DNA of 64,000 nt from Sulfurospirillum diekertiae (lineage in GTDB: Bacteria; Campylobacterota; Campylobacteria; Campylobacterales; Sulfurospirillaceae). Positions 35,633 to 45,608 of the stretch are shown here, in pieces. The notes beneath the pieces were generated by a model. That model was given only the letters and a program-made list of their open reading frames with translations. It was not told the DNA's origin and made no database searches. The stretch's first letter is position 1; every line of letters begins with the position of its first letter. Made by a program: the position numbers and the translations under genes. The DNA is taken from contig NZ_CP021416.1 of assembly GCF_002162315.1 (NCBI RefSeq), forward strand, positions 1,252,207-1,316,206, in the 5' to 3' direction.

Positions 35633-35672
35633 TTTAAATTAAAACCTTTACATGTAAAGGTTTTAATTTAAA
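35633..35672. repeat. 40 bp perfect palindrome centred on a dodecamer
   Basis: The half site TTTAAATTAAAACCTTTACA (35633-35652) is followed directly by its exact reverse complement. The dodecamer is the centre (35647-35658). Long enough to form a cruciform or RNA hairpin; it lies between the chemoreceptor start and the acetyltransferase stop. Confidence 0.95.
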
Positions 35673-35723
35673 AAATAGCCTATTTCTATTGACTCTTTTA
35701 ATGGCTTATTGAAGTAAAAAAAG

Positions 35724-36200
35724 CTACTTAAAATTCAACAGATAAACTAGCCTTTCTCCTCTATCTGTCAAAATAGTTTTTTCGTATTTGAGTCCAAGTT
35801 TTTCTATGCATTTTATAGAGGCAACGTTTTCAGGATAAACGGTTGCGACGGCTCTGTTTTTGAGCAAAGCATTTTTGATTGATTCTATTTGGGCTTTGCC
35901 GATTTCGCTGGCATATCCTTGTCCCCAAAATTTTTTTGCCAAGATAAAACCAAATTCATAGTCATCTTCTTGCAAATAAGAACAAGGCAGAACACCTGCT
36001 AAACCGATTATCTCATGTGTCGTATTGTTTTCTAAAACCTTTAAGCCTATTTGTTTTACATACTCATAGACGTTTTGTTCTGCAATCGTATCTTTCCCGA
36101 AGGTATATTTGATAACATCTTTATCACTAAAAATCAGTTCATATAACGTTTTGCTATCTTCTTGGTTTAATGTTCTTAGTCTTAATCTTTCTGTTTTCAT
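35724..36200 (-). CDS. RimJ/RimL-type GNAT acetyltransferase
   Basis: A 158-residue GNAT protein: T-E-R-L-R-L-R-T-L at the start, F-G-F-I-L-A-K-K-F-W-G-Q-G-Y-A-S-E near the acetyl-CoA site, and N-V-A-S-I-K-C-I-E-K-L-G-L-K at the end. Fits the group that acetylates ribosomal-protein or small-molecule amines. Single gene, substrate unknown. Confidence 0.85.
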   Translation of the reverse strand: MKTERLRLRTLNQEDSKTLYELIFSDKDVIKYTFGKDTIAEQNVYEYVKQIGLKVLENNTTHEIIGLAGVLPCSYLQEDDYEFGFILAKKFWGQGYASEIGKAQIESIKNALLKNRAVATVYPENVASIKCIEKLGLKYEKTILTDRGERLVYLLNFK

Positions 36201-36248
36201 GTGGATTCTTTGTATATTTTTTGAAAAAGTATTTTATAAAAAAACATC

Positions 36249-36713
36249 TTAACCTCTGAGCATAACCCCTAAGAAGATGGCGACAATTCCTAAGACAATA
36301 TTGATAGGCAGTAAAATCGTAGGTAGCAGTCGCATGTGCTCTTTCGCATTTACAAAATTGCCTTGATCAAAACTTTTTTGTGCAAGGGTTCGTTTGATGT
36401 ACATATACGTATAGTTAAGCGTCATCATCGTCCAAATCGCTTCTTTAAGATAGATCAACTCACCTGTATAGCCAGTCCCTTTGATGATGAGAAGCGCGCA
36501 AATAAGGCTTAGGGCAATAAAAGGCATTACAAGATGAAACAGTCTGCCGACAATGCGTAAGCTATTGCCAAGTCGTATTATAGGTTCCTCAATCGTTTGA
36601 ATCACGGGATGTACGGCAAATTTAATCGCAATCATACCACCTACCCACACGACCGCCGAAAGAATGTGTAAAAAGATAATGATTGTTTTGTAGTGTTCGA
36701 AAAATGCCTGCAT
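36249..36713 (-). CDS. CopD-like/DUF2269-type membrane protein
   Basis: A 154-residue protein with four membrane helices. The first holds H-I-L-S-A-V-V-W-V-G-G-M, the heme/copper-type CopD signature with its histidine. It ends L-L-P-I-N-I-V-L-G-I. A short piece of a related gene remains at 30885-30965. No copper genes are beside it; it is divergent to nifH. Confidence 0.75.
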   Translation of the reverse strand: MQAFFEHYKTIIIFLHILSAVVWVGGMIAIKFAVHPVIQTIEEPIIRLGNSLRIVGRLFHLVMPFIALSLICALLIIKGTGYTGELIYLKEAIWTMMTLNYTYMYIKRTLAQKSFDQGNFVNAKEHMRLLPTILLPINIVLGIVAIFLGVMLRG

Positions 36714-36780
36714 CTTTTCTCCTCTTTCATATTATATAGCGATTGATTATATCCAACCACTCAGCTTTGAACATTGACAT

Positions 36781-37805
<1,025 letters not shown>

Positions 37806-37821
37806 TAACCGAAGAAAACTC

Positions 37822-37889
37822 TGCCAACATCGTTGGCAAGCTTTAGTGCCCCAGTGGCAAACGTAGTCAAAAGAGCTTTGCCCTTTTGA
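37822..37889 (+). other. Hairpin cluster downstream of nifH
   Basis: TGCCAAC-ATC-GTTGGCA (37822-37838) and TCAAAAG...CTTTTGA (37867-37889), with a small TGCC/GGCA stem between. Such structures could raise nifH mRNA over the rest of the operon, matching the need for excess Fe protein. Confidence 0.7.
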
Positions 37890-37920
37890 TGTTATAAAAA
37901 AATAAAAAGAGGAGCATATT

Positions 37921-38280
37921 ATGTTTATTTGCGGATACCACTTCCCAGCATCTATGGGAAATAAAATTAGTCATGAGCAAGTCGTAGAGAGAGTTACAGC
38001 AGAAGTTGGCGATCTTTCAGATGTCAGTTACGCAGTCCTTACCAGTGAAAACCGTGATGGTATCAAACAAGAAGACCTAAGAGTTGAAAAAGGTTCATTC
38101 CTTTTCACAGCATTGGCTGATTATTATAAAAAATCAGACATTGAAGGCGAATACAAAATGATTTTTTATACCAACAAGTACCAAATGAGTGAAGTTTCAA
38201 AAGCAGTCGATGGTGGTAAAACAGCAGACGTTTGTAAAAAACTTGACGATATGCTTCTCTACAGGGTCAAAGTCGCGTAA
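37921..38280 (+). CDS. Unknown 119-residue protein between nifH and nifD
   Basis: Not a family I can name. Soluble; no cysteine ligands of note; it lacks the PII (NifI) T-loop or motif seen in archaeal nifH-nifD intergenes. It has D-V-S-Y-A-V-L-T-S and K-M-I-F-Y-T-N-K-Y strands and a helical end. A clear AGAGGAG precedes the ATG, and nifD follows after 30 bp, so it should be made with nitrogenase. A regulatory or protective small partner is possible. Confidence 0.75.
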   Translation: MFICGYHFPASMGNKISHEQVVERVTAEVGDLSDVSYAVLTSENRDGIKQEDLRVEKGSFLFTALADYYKKSDIEGEYKMIFYTNKYQMSEVSKAVDGGKTADVCKKLDDMLLYRVKVA

Positions 38281-38310
38281 GCGTACTTTTTAAATAGAAA
38301 GGAAAATAGC

Positions 38311-39765
38311 ATGACAACAGAAACATTGCTAAGCCAACAAGAAGCCGCAATTGCGGAAGTGCTTGCTGCTTACCCTGAAAAGGCGAAAAAAAGTAGAGAA
38401 AAACATCTTGGCGTTGATATGCCAGAGGGTGTTAAAGGTGCTTGTGATTCAACCAAGAGTAACAAACAAACCGTTCCAGGTGTTATGAGTCAACGTGGTT
38501 GTGCTTATGCTGGAAGTAAGGGTGTTGTTTGGGGTCCAGTGAAAGATATGATTCATATCTCTCATGGACCGGTTGGTTGTGGTCAATATAGCCGCGCAGG
38601 TAGAAGAAACTATTACATCGGAACAACAGGTGTTGATACCTATGTAACAATGAACTTCACAACCGACTATAATGAAAAAGACATCGTTTTTGGTGGCGAT
38701 AAAAAACTCAAAGCTGCTCTTGCAGAGATTGATGCGCTTTTCCCACTCAATAACGGTATTTCCATCCAAAGTGAGTGCCCAATCGGTTTGATTGGTGATG
38801 ATATTCAAGCGGTAGCCAAAGGCTACAAAAAAGAGTCTGGCAAGCCTACGGTTGCAGTTTCATGTGAAGGTTTCCGTGGTGTTTCACAAAGTTTGGGTCA
38901 CCATATTGCGAACGATATGATTCGTGATGAGGTTTTACCAGATAATTCGTATAAAAAAGATTTTGAATCAACTCCGTATGATGTTGCGATCATTGGCGAC
39001 TATAACATCGGTGGGGATGCGTGGAGTTCAAGAATTTTACTTGAAGAGATGGGTCTTCGTGTTATCGCTCAATGGAGTGGTGATGCTACCTATAAAGAGT
39101 TAACTATTGCTCCAAAAGCGAAAATCAACCTTCTACACTGCTACAGAAGTATGAACTACGTTGTTCGTCACATGGAGCAAGAATTTGGTGTGCCTTGGAT
39201 GGAATATAACTTCTTTGGTCCAAGTAAAACAACAGAGAGCTTACGCAAAATTGCAGCATTCTTTGATGAGACAATTCAAGCTAAAACTGAAGCGGTTATC
39301 GCTAAATATACTGAGATGACTGATAAAGTCATTGCAAAGTATCGCCCGAAATTAGAAGGCAAGACCGTCATGTTGTATGTCGGTGGATTACGTCCTCGCC
39401 ACGTTATCGGTGCTTACGAAGATTTGGGAATGAAAATTATCGGTACAGGTTATGAGTTCGGACATGGTGATGACTATAAACGTACCAAAGATGAGCTTAG
39501 TGGCTCAACCTTGATCTATGACGATACGAACGAGTACGAATTAGAGCAATTTGTCAAAAGACTTAAACCTGATCTTGTAGCCAGCGGTGTAAAAGAGAAG
39601 TACGTTTTCCAAAAAATGGGTTTACCATTTAGACAAATGCACTCTTGGGATTATAGTGGTCCGTATCATGGATACGATGCCTTTGCAATTTTTGCAAAAG
39701 ACATGGATTTGGCGTTGAACTCCCCAGTATGGGCTCACACCAAAGCACCATGGGAATCTAACTAA
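38311..39765 (+). CDS. nifD: Nitrogenase MoFe protein alpha chain NifD
   Basis: A 484-residue alpha chain. P-cluster cysteines are C64, C90 and C156; FeMo-co ligands are C277 (N-L-L-H-C-Y-R) and H444 (Q-M-H-S-W-D-Y). The histidine near the cofactor is in S-L-G-H-H-I-A-N (197/198). All key residues of the Mo enzyme are present; nothing suggests a V or Fe-only form. It partners NifK as an a2b2 complex. Confidence 0.97.
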   Translation: MTTETLLSQQEAAIAEVLAAYPEKAKKSREKHLGVDMPEGVKGACDSTKSNKQTVPGVMSQRGCAYAGSKGVVWGPVKDMIHISHGPVGCGQYSRAGRRNYYIGTTGVDTYVTMNFTTDYNEKDIVFGGDKKLKAALAEIDALFPLNNGISIQSECPIGLIGDDIQAVAKGYKKESGKPTVAVSCEGFRGVSQSLGHHIANDMIRDEVLPDNSYKKDFESTPYDVAIIGDYNIGGDAWSSRILLEEMGLRVIAQWSGDATYKELTIAPKAKINLLHCYRSMNYVVRHMEQEFGVPWMEYNFFGPSKTTESLRKIAAFFDETIQAKTEAVIAKYTEMTDKVIAKYRPKLEGKTVMLYVGGLRPRHVIGAYEDLGMKIIGTGYEFGHGDDYKRTKDELSGSTLIYDDTNEYELEQFVKRLKPDLVASGVKEKYVFQKMGLPFRQMHSWDYSGPYHGYDAFAIFAKDMDLALNSPVWAHTKAPWESN

Positions 39766-39775
39766 GGAGAGCACA

Positions 39776-41326
39776 ATGCAAGACGTAGAAAACATAGTAA
39801 ATGGGCAGAAGCTCTTTTTAAAACCAGAGTATCAAGATGTTTTTAAAAATAAAAAGCAATTTGAAAGCAGTGCGGGTTCAACTAACCCTGAAAAAGTAAT
39901 CGAAGTTGCTAAGTGGACAACGACATGGGAATACCGTGAAAAAAACTTAGCACGTGAGCACATCACGATTAACCCAGCCAAAGCGTGTCAACCTTTGGGC
40001 GCTGTTATGGCTGCCCTTGGGTTTGAAAACACTATGCCGTATGTTCATGGAAGTCACGGTTGTGTGGCTTACTTTAGAAGCTACTTTACACGTCACTTTA
40101 AAGAGCCAACACCCTGTGTTTCAGACTCTATGAGTGAAAGTGCAGCGGTTTTCGGTGGTTTGGCAAATATGAAAGAGGGTTTACGTAACTGTAAAGCACT
40201 TTACAAACCAGATATGATCGCCGTTTCTACGACATGTATGGCAGAAGTTATTGGTGATGACCTCAATGCGTTTGTGATCGGTGCTCGCAAAGATGCTGAG
40301 GGTGAACTTGATGGTACTCCGATTCCAGCGGCACACACTCCATCATTTGCAGGTAGCCACGTTACAGGTTATGACAATATGATGAACGCCATTTTACAAG
40401 AGCTCAATCCTGTTGAAGGTCGTGAGATCGTAAAAGATAGCGAGTGCATCAATATCATTCCTGGTTTTGAACCATACCTTGGAAGCTTGAAAGAAATTAA
40501 GAAAATGGCTGCTATGTTTAGCGACAAAATCGTTATGATCGGTGACCATGAAGATCAATGGAATACACCAGCAGGCGAGTATAAACTCTATGCAGGTGGC
40601 ACACCTTTAGCCGTTGCAAAAACAGCAAGCAGTGCAAAAGCGACTATTTCACTTCAAAAGTACTCTACAATTGCTACTGCGAAGATGATAAAAAATGATT
40701 GGAAACAAACATATGCTACATGTAATCCAATCGGTTTAGGTGGAACAGATGAGTTTGTAATGAAACTCAGTGAACTTACAGGCAAACCCGTTCCTGCTGA
40801 GCTTACAAAACTTCGCGGTCAACTTGTCGATGCGATGCAAGACAGTTATCCGTATATGCACGGCAAAAAATTTGCTATCTGGGGAGATCCTGACTTCTTG
40901 TTAGGTGTTGTCTCTTTCTTGGTTGAGATGGGTGCTATCCCTGTACACGTTCTTTGTCATAATGCGCCTCGTAAAAACTGGGAAAAAGAGATGCAAGCGA
41001 TCCTTGACAAATGTACATTCAAAGAAGAATGCCACATTTGGATGGGAAAAGATCTATGGCATTTAAGAAGCCTTATTTTCACTGAGCCAGTAGATTTCAT
41101 GATCGGTAACGTTTATGGTAAAGAGTTGTATCGTGATACAAAAGTACCTCTTATCCGTATCGGTTTCCCAATCTTCGATAGACACCACTTACATAGATAC
41201 TCTATCAGTGGTTACGAAGGTGCGCTTAATCTTTTAACTTGGATTACCAACTCCGTCCTAGACGCGTTGGATGAAGAGACAAAAGATATCGCAAAAACAG
41301 ATTTCTTCTTCGACTGCGTAAGATAG
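39776..41326 (+). CDS. nifK: Nitrogenase MoFe protein beta chain NifK
   Basis: A 516-residue beta chain with P-cluster cysteines C71 (K-A-C-Q-P-L-G), C96 (S-H-G-C-V-A-Y-F) and C154 (T-T-C-M-A-E). The start follows the nifD stop by 10 bp with AAGGAGAG. No nifE or nifN follows; the transcript ends at a UUCG-loop terminator. Those scaffold genes must be elsewhere, perhaps before base 1 with nifX. Confidence 0.97.
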   Translation: MQDVENIVNGQKLFLKPEYQDVFKNKKQFESSAGSTNPEKVIEVAKWTTTWEYREKNLAREHITINPAKACQPLGAVMAALGFENTMPYVHGSHGCVAYFRSYFTRHFKEPTPCVSDSMSESAAVFGGLANMKEGLRNCKALYKPDMIAVSTTCMAEVIGDDLNAFVIGARKDAEGELDGTPIPAAHTPSFAGSHVTGYDNMMNAILQELNPVEGREIVKDSECINIIPGFEPYLGSLKEIKKMAAMFSDKIVMIGDHEDQWNTPAGEYKLYAGGTPLAVAKTASSAKATISLQKYSTIATAKMIKNDWKQTYATCNPIGLGGTDEFVMKLSELTGKPVPAELTKLRGQLVDAMQDSYPYMHGKKFAIWGDPDFLLGVVSFLVEMGAIPVHVLCHNAPRKNWEKEMQAILDKCTFKEECHIWMGKDLWHLRSLIFTEPVDFMIGNVYGKELYRDTKVPLIRIGFPIFDRHHLHRYSISGYEGALNLLTWITNSVLDALDEETKDIAKTDFFFDCVR

Positions 41327-41337
41327 TCACTTAAGTT

Positions 41338-41364
41338 GAGGGCTTCGGCTCTCTTCTTCTTTTA
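41338..41364 (+). terminator. Terminator after nifK
   Basis: GAGGGC-TTCG-GCTCTC stem with a stable UUCG loop and then a pyrimidine run TTCTTCTTTT. Confidence 0.85.
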
Positions 41365-41742
41365 TTTTCCGCCTTTTCCTCCTCCGCCACCACCTTTACC
41401 ATTTCCGCCTTTTCCACTTCCATTGCATGCGCCAGCAGAAGCGTTCGAACTGTTCCCATTGGCATTTCTTCCCGTAAGAGTATTGATCTGTTGTATTTGA
41501 ATTTCTTCACGTTTTTCAGCACTTAGCTCGGACATCAGTTGCTCTCTCTTAGCCTCATTTTCAACTCTAGTACGTTCTTTAATCGCCTGAATATAGCGGT
41601 GTCGGTACTGTCGTGGTGCAGAGTGCATTTGAGTGGTGAGCTCTTCCATATTTTGTGTTTTTTGTATCTCTTGTGTAATATCATTATCATCAAGGGCATA
41701 AAGCTGCAACGTAACTAGAGCAAGCAGTATGGTATGTTTCAT
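41362..41742 (-). CDS. Secreted glycine-rich small protein
   Basis: A 126-residue protein: signal peptide (to L-Y-A near residue 16), a helical charged middle with many glutamines and arginines, and a tail of about 35 residues almost only G, N, S, K. It overlaps the histidine kinase gene by 4 bp. The middle resembles Spy/CpxP-like or DUF1104-like envelope proteins. Its twin is on the other side of the same two-component system at 43542. Confidence 0.7.
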   Translation of the reverse strand: MKHTILLALVTLQLYALDDNDITQEIQKTQNMEELTTQMHSAPRQYRHRYIQAIKERTRVENEAKREQLMSELSAEKREEIQIQQINTLTGRNANGNSSNASAGACNGSGKGGNGKGGGGGGKGGK

Positions 41743-42788
41743 GCCATTTTCTCTTTAGAAAAAAGAAGTGTAATCGATGTTCCTGTCTCAGCATTACTTT
41801 CAAGGGAAATTTTAATGGCTAATATATCACAGAGTTTTTTTACGATATTGAGCCCTAGTCCTAGCCCTTTTTCGTTCTCTTTATAGTATCGATCGTAAAC
41901 AAGGCGACAGTTTTTAATACCAATCCCTGTATCACTGATGTTGACACTATTCTCTTTATTACTCAGTTTTACGGAACCATTTTTGCGATTGTACTTGCAG
42001 GCATTGGAGATGAGATTGTCAAAAATGCGTGCAATCGAATCAGGGTCACTATGAATGATGCAAGGTTCTGTTTCAAAAATAAAAGTCAGTTTTGGGTAGA
42101 GTTTTTGATAGAGTTTAGCCCTTACATGTAAAAGTTTTTCAAGATCAACATCACCTTTTTTAGGGATAAATCCTTGGTGTAAAATTTCTAAATTTCGGTA
42201 CAAAGAGGCGATGGTTTTTGCTGCGAGTTCTATACGCTCTAAGGCTTCAGAAGGAGCTGTCTTTGCAATGGATTTTGTATTGAGAAGAATGGACGTTATG
42301 GGCGTGTTGAGATCGTGAATCATATCTTTAAAAAAACTCTCTAAAAGATAGAGCGCATGCCTAAGGGGATAGAGTGCATAAAACGAATAAAAAAGTGAGA
42401 AGGCGATGATGGCACATAAGAGGGCACTATAGATTAAGAGAACTTTGTTTATAAGAAGATGCAGTTGTGTCTTATACTCCTTGTCAGATATAATGACTTT
42501 GAACATAGAATTTTTTGTGCTTGGAATTGCAAAATAACCGCACATTCCACGATCGCAAGGCTGTAAATTGAGCTCATCTACGGTGTTATCGTAAGGGATG
42601 ACATCAACCTCGAAGGTATAATTTTGAAAATCATACGTAAATGATTTCATTTTTGAAAAAATCTGCTCTTCCATAATATGTTTTTGTTCGCTGTAATAAA
42701 AAGAGGCAACCAGAGTGGTAAGCAGCATTAATGTGGCAAAGAAAATACCAAATGTTTTAAAAAAAGCCTCTTTCTCATATTTTTTCAA
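41739..42788 (-). CDS. Sensor histidine kinase
   Basis: A 349-residue membrane kinase: helix near 10-30, periplasmic domain of ~85 residues with a C-D-R-G-M-C-G-Y-F loop (possible disulfide), second helix near 112-135, then H-box D-M-I-H-D-L-N-T-P-I, N-box N-L-I-S-N-A-C-K-Y-N, G-boxes D-T-G-I-G-I and G-L-G-L-G-L. Proline follows the H as in HisKA kinases. It forms an operon with the response regulator upstream (14 bp overlap). Confidence 0.9.
   Translation of the reverse strand: MKKYEKEAFFKTFGIFFATLMLLTTLVASFYYSEQKHIMEEQIFSKMKSFTYDFQNYTFEVDVIPYDNTVDELNLQPCDRGMCGYFAIPSTKNSMFKVIISDKEYKTQLHLLINKVLLIYSALLCAIIAFSLFYSFYALYPLRHALYLLESFFKDMIHDLNTPITSILLNTKSIAKTAPSEALERIELAAKTIASLYRNLEILHQGFIPKKGDVDLEKLLHVRAKLYQKLYPKLTFIFETEPCIIHSDPDSIARIFDNLISNACKYNRKNGSVKLSNKENSVNISDTGIGIKNCRLVYDRYYKENEKGLGLGLNIVKKLCDILAIKISLESNAETGTSITLLFSKEKMA
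42121..42132. repeat. CTTACATGTAAA, one-mismatch palindrome (coding)
   Basis: Eleven of twelve bases match; in the kinase gene, read as L-H-V-R. Confidence 0.85.
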
Positions 42789-43410
42789 GACGGTATCCTA
42801 TCCCTTTGATATTGATGATTTGCAGGGAAAAACGCTGTTTGAGTTTAGTGATATGCACACGCAAGGCACTATCGCTAGGTTTTTCCATTACATCAAAAAA
42901 TTGCTCTTTGAGAACGGTTTGGTTAAGATTTCGCAGGAGTAGATCAAAGATTTCTTTCTCAACAGAGCCCAAATCTACCTCTTTATCCTGTTGAAAGATG
43001 CGTTTATTGAGAAGATCGTAGGTGATTGAACCATACGCTAAAAGGGGATTTTTTTTCAGAATATGGGCTTTAATACGCACTAAAAGCTCATCAAACTCAA
43101 ACGGTTTTTTGATGTAGTCATCACATGCACTATCAAACGCTTTGGTGATGGTTTGAATGTCTTTATAAGCACTGATAAAAAAAGCGGGTGTTGTATCGCC
43201 ACTTTCACGTAGAAGTTTAAGCAGATCAAGACCGTTAAGTAGGGGGACATTGATGTCAAAAAGATAAAGATCAAACGAGTTTTCATACGAATAGGTGAGT
43301 GCTTCTTCACCATCACTAGCATGCACCACTTCAAAACCTTCACCCATAAGTAGACTTTTGAGGGTCTCACTTAAAAGGTAGTCATCCTCAAGCAGTAATA
43401 TTTTTGACAT
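42775..43410 (-). CDS. OmpR-family response regulator
   Basis: A 211-residue regulator with receiver domain (D-D at 9-10, phospho-acceptor D in L-F-D-I-N-V-P-L, K in I-K-K-P-F) and a C-terminal winged helix ending K-G-I-G-Y-R-L. It should bind direct repeats; a matching set of GTTAA repeats lies in the gap just upstream. First gene of the operon with the kinase and the glycine-rich protein. Confidence 0.92.
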   Translation of the reverse strand: MSKILLLEDDYLLSETLKSLLMGEGFEVVHASDGEEALTYSYENSFDLYLFDINVPLLNGLDLLKLLRESGDTTPAFFISAYKDIQTITKAFDSACDDYIKKPFEFDELLVRIKAHILKKNPLLAYGSITYDLLNKRIFQQDKEVDLGSVEKEIFDLLLRNLNQTVLKEQFFDVMEKPSDSALRVHITKLKQRFSLQIINIKGIGYRLEKI

Positions 43411-43444
43411 AGCTCTCTCCTTATGCTAAGAATAGCAAATATCT

Positions 43445-43495
43445 GTTAATGAAGTGTTAAAGTAAAAAAAAATTTGTCCTTAACAGTTTATTAAC
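43445..43495. promoter_or_regulatory. Twin OmpR-type operator
   Basis: GTTAA at 43445 and 43456 (11 bp apart, plus strand), and TTAAC at 43480 and 43491 (11 bp apart, i.e. the same repeat on the minus strand). The two pairs face each other across the divergent promoter region. Confidence 0.65.
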
Positions 43496-43541
43496 ACTTT
43501 CTTCGTATAGTTTCAATATACATATCAACAAGGAGTCAAAG

Positions 43542-43892
43542 ATGAAAAAGAGTCTATTCGTGTGGATGGTTTTAGGTGTCGTTGCCTTTGCCACAGACTA
43601 TTCAGCCATGAGCGCAACTGAGCTAAACGCTATGAGAGGAACAGTTCCAGTAGAAGATAGACCCGCTTTTCAAGCGGCAATGCAAGAAAAAATGCAAACG
43701 ATGAGTCAAGAAGAGCGTCAAGCTTTCACGCAAGCTCGTACTTCTAACCCAACAACTGGCACTATGGGGGCAAATACAGGTGGTATGAATGGTGCTGGTG
43801 CTGGCGCCGGTATGGGCAATGGTGGTGGCATGGGAATGGGCGGCAATGGTGGCATGGGTGGTGGAAAAGGCGGTGGTCGAGGAGGACGATAA
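43542..43892 (+). CDS. Secreted glycine/methionine-rich protein (DUF1104-like)
   Basis: A 116-residue protein: signal peptide ending F-A near residue 17, a D-Y-S-A-M-S-A-T-E-L-N-A-M-R-G block like DUF1104 proteins of Campylobacterota, a helical E-K-M-Q-T-M-S-Q-E-E-R segment, and a tail of G, M, N repeats. It is divergent to the response regulator and shares its operator. Likely an envelope protein under that system. Confidence 0.72.
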   Translation: MKKSLFVWMVLGVVAFATDYSAMSATELNAMRGTVPVEDRPAFQAAMQEKMQTMSQEERQAFTQARTSNPTTGTMGANTGGMNGAGAGAGMGNGGGMGMGGNGGMGGGKGGGRGGR

Positions 43893-43906
43893 CACTCTGA
43901 TCTGTT

Positions 43907-43932
43907 AGAGAGCTTCGGCTCTCTTTTCTTTT
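43907..43932 (+). terminator. UUCG-loop terminator
   Basis: AGAGAGC-TTCG-GCTCTCT followed by TTTCTTTTG, downstream of the glycine-rich gene. Same stem-loop design as the one after nifK. Confidence 0.85.
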
Positions 43933-44042
43933 GTTTTTGATTTGTTTCTAATCCTATTCTTCAATCAATCCTAAATCCAAACTGTGATAAGATAACTTCC
44001 ACAATTTTACCTCTACACGTGTAAAAACAAAGGAAATTTTTT

Positions 44043-45608
44043 ATGGGAAATAGTGACGATCTAAAACAGACCAACAAGCTTGTTCTTCGTAATTTGGAAC
44101 TGGAAGATTACGAACAGGTTAAAAGGATTATGGATAGAGTTTATCCGACATTGGGTGGATGGACACCTCTTGAATTTAAAGCACAACTAGCGACATTCCC
44201 TGAAGGGCAAATCTGCATCGAAGATGATGGCAAAGTCATTGCCGCAGCTCAGAGCTTGATCGTTGATTACGATAAATTTGGCGATCGCCATACGTACAAT
44301 CAAATCACAGCTAACGGTCTTATCACAACGCATGATCCTAAAGGCAATACGCTTTATGGCTTAGACATTTATGTCGATCCAGATTATCAAGGGCTTAGGC
44401 TTGGACGTAGGCTTTACGATGCACGTAAAGAGCTCTGCTATAGGCTTAATTTAAAGCGTATTATCGCAGGGGGGCGTATTCCTGGATATGCGGCACATGC
44501 CCATGAGATGACGCCTTCCAAATACATTGATCTTGTTAAAGACAAAGAGCTGAGAGACCACGTTTTAGGCTTTCAACTGGCCAATGACTTTCATGTCAGG
44601 CGTGTGTTAAAAGGCTACCTCAAAGGGGACGCGGCATCTCGTGAGTACGCGACACTGTTAGAATGGAGTAATGTGGATTATGAAGAGCCGCATACCAACC
44701 CAACGGTGAACCGCGGTATCGTGCGTGTGGGCATTGTGCAGTGGCAGATGCGTAGCGTTAAAAGTGTCGAAGAGTTTTTGGATCAAGTCGAGTTTTTTGT
44801 GGATGCGATGGCGGGGTATAATGCCGATTTTGTCCTCTTCCCTGAATTTTTCAATGCGCCCCTGATGGCTTTGCGCTCCGATGAAAATCCTGAAACGGCG
44901 ATTCGTACCGTTGCGGCGCATACGGACACGTTAGTCGAAAAAATAGGGCAATTTGCGGTGCGCTATAACATCAACATCATCGCAGGCAGTATGCCCGAAT
45001 ATGATGGCAATACGCTCTACAATGCAAGTTATTTGTGCCGTCGTGATGGTACGAAAGACTCGCAGAAAAAATTGCACATCACGCCCGATGAAGAGGCGTA
45101 CTGGGGTATGCATGGCGGCGATAAACTCTGTGTGTTTGAAACCGATGTGGGACGCGTGGGCATTTTGGTTTGTTATGACGTCGAATACCCCGAACTTCCA
45201 CGTCTTTTAGCCGATCAAGGCATTGATATTCTCTTTGTTCCCTACTGGACAGACACCAAAAACAGTTACTTACGCGTACGTCGTTGCGCGCAAGCTAGAG
45301 CCATCGAAAACGAGTGTTATGTTGCCATCTCTGGCAGTGTAGGAACCCTTCCTCGGGTTGAAAATATGGACATTCAGTACTCCCAATCCGCGGTCTTTAG
45401 CCCGTCCGATTTTGCGTTTCCACACGATGCCACCATCGCTGAAGCAACGCCAAATACGGAGATGACCTTGGTTGCCGATCTTGATTTGAGTCTTTTAAAA
45501 GAGATTCGTGAACGAGGTAGTGTCCGTAATTTACATGCACGTCGCACGGATTTGTACAGTTTGCGTTGGAAAGGCGACAAAGATGATTTTGTTGTCGTTA
45601 GTGGCTAG
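44043..45608 (+). CDS. GNAT acetyltransferase fused to a nitrilase-family hydrolase
   Basis: A 521-residue fusion. Residues ~10-200 are a GNAT domain (D-P-D-Y-Q-G-L-R-L-G-R-R-L). Residues ~230-500 are a carbon-nitrogen hydrolase with the triad E in F-P-E-F-F-N, K in K-K-L-H-I-T, and C in L-V-C-Y-D-V-E-Y-P. The fusion is a known family of unknown substrate. It is followed directly by an RNase H-like gene whose GTG begins next to its stop. Confidence 0.88.
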   Translation: MGNSDDLKQTNKLVLRNLELEDYEQVKRIMDRVYPTLGGWTPLEFKAQLATFPEGQICIEDDGKVIAAAQSLIVDYDKFGDRHTYNQITANGLITTHDPKGNTLYGLDIYVDPDYQGLRLGRRLYDARKELCYRLNLKRIIAGGRIPGYAAHAHEMTPSKYIDLVKDKELRDHVLGFQLANDFHVRRVLKGYLKGDAASREYATLLEWSNVDYEEPHTNPTVNRGIVRVGIVQWQMRSVKSVEEFLDQVEFFVDAMAGYNADFVLFPEFFNAPLMALRSDENPETAIRTVAAHTDTLVEKIGQFAVRYNINIIAGSMPEYDGNTLYNASYLCRRDGTKDSQKKLHITPDEEAYWGMHGGDKLCVFETDVGRVGILVCYDVEYPELPRLLADQGIDILFVPYWTDTKNSYLRVRRCAQARAIENECYVAISGSVGTLPRVENMDIQYSQSAVFSPSDFAFPHDATIAEATPNTEMTLVADLDLSLLKEIRERGSVRNLHARRTDLYSLRWKGDKDDFVVVSG

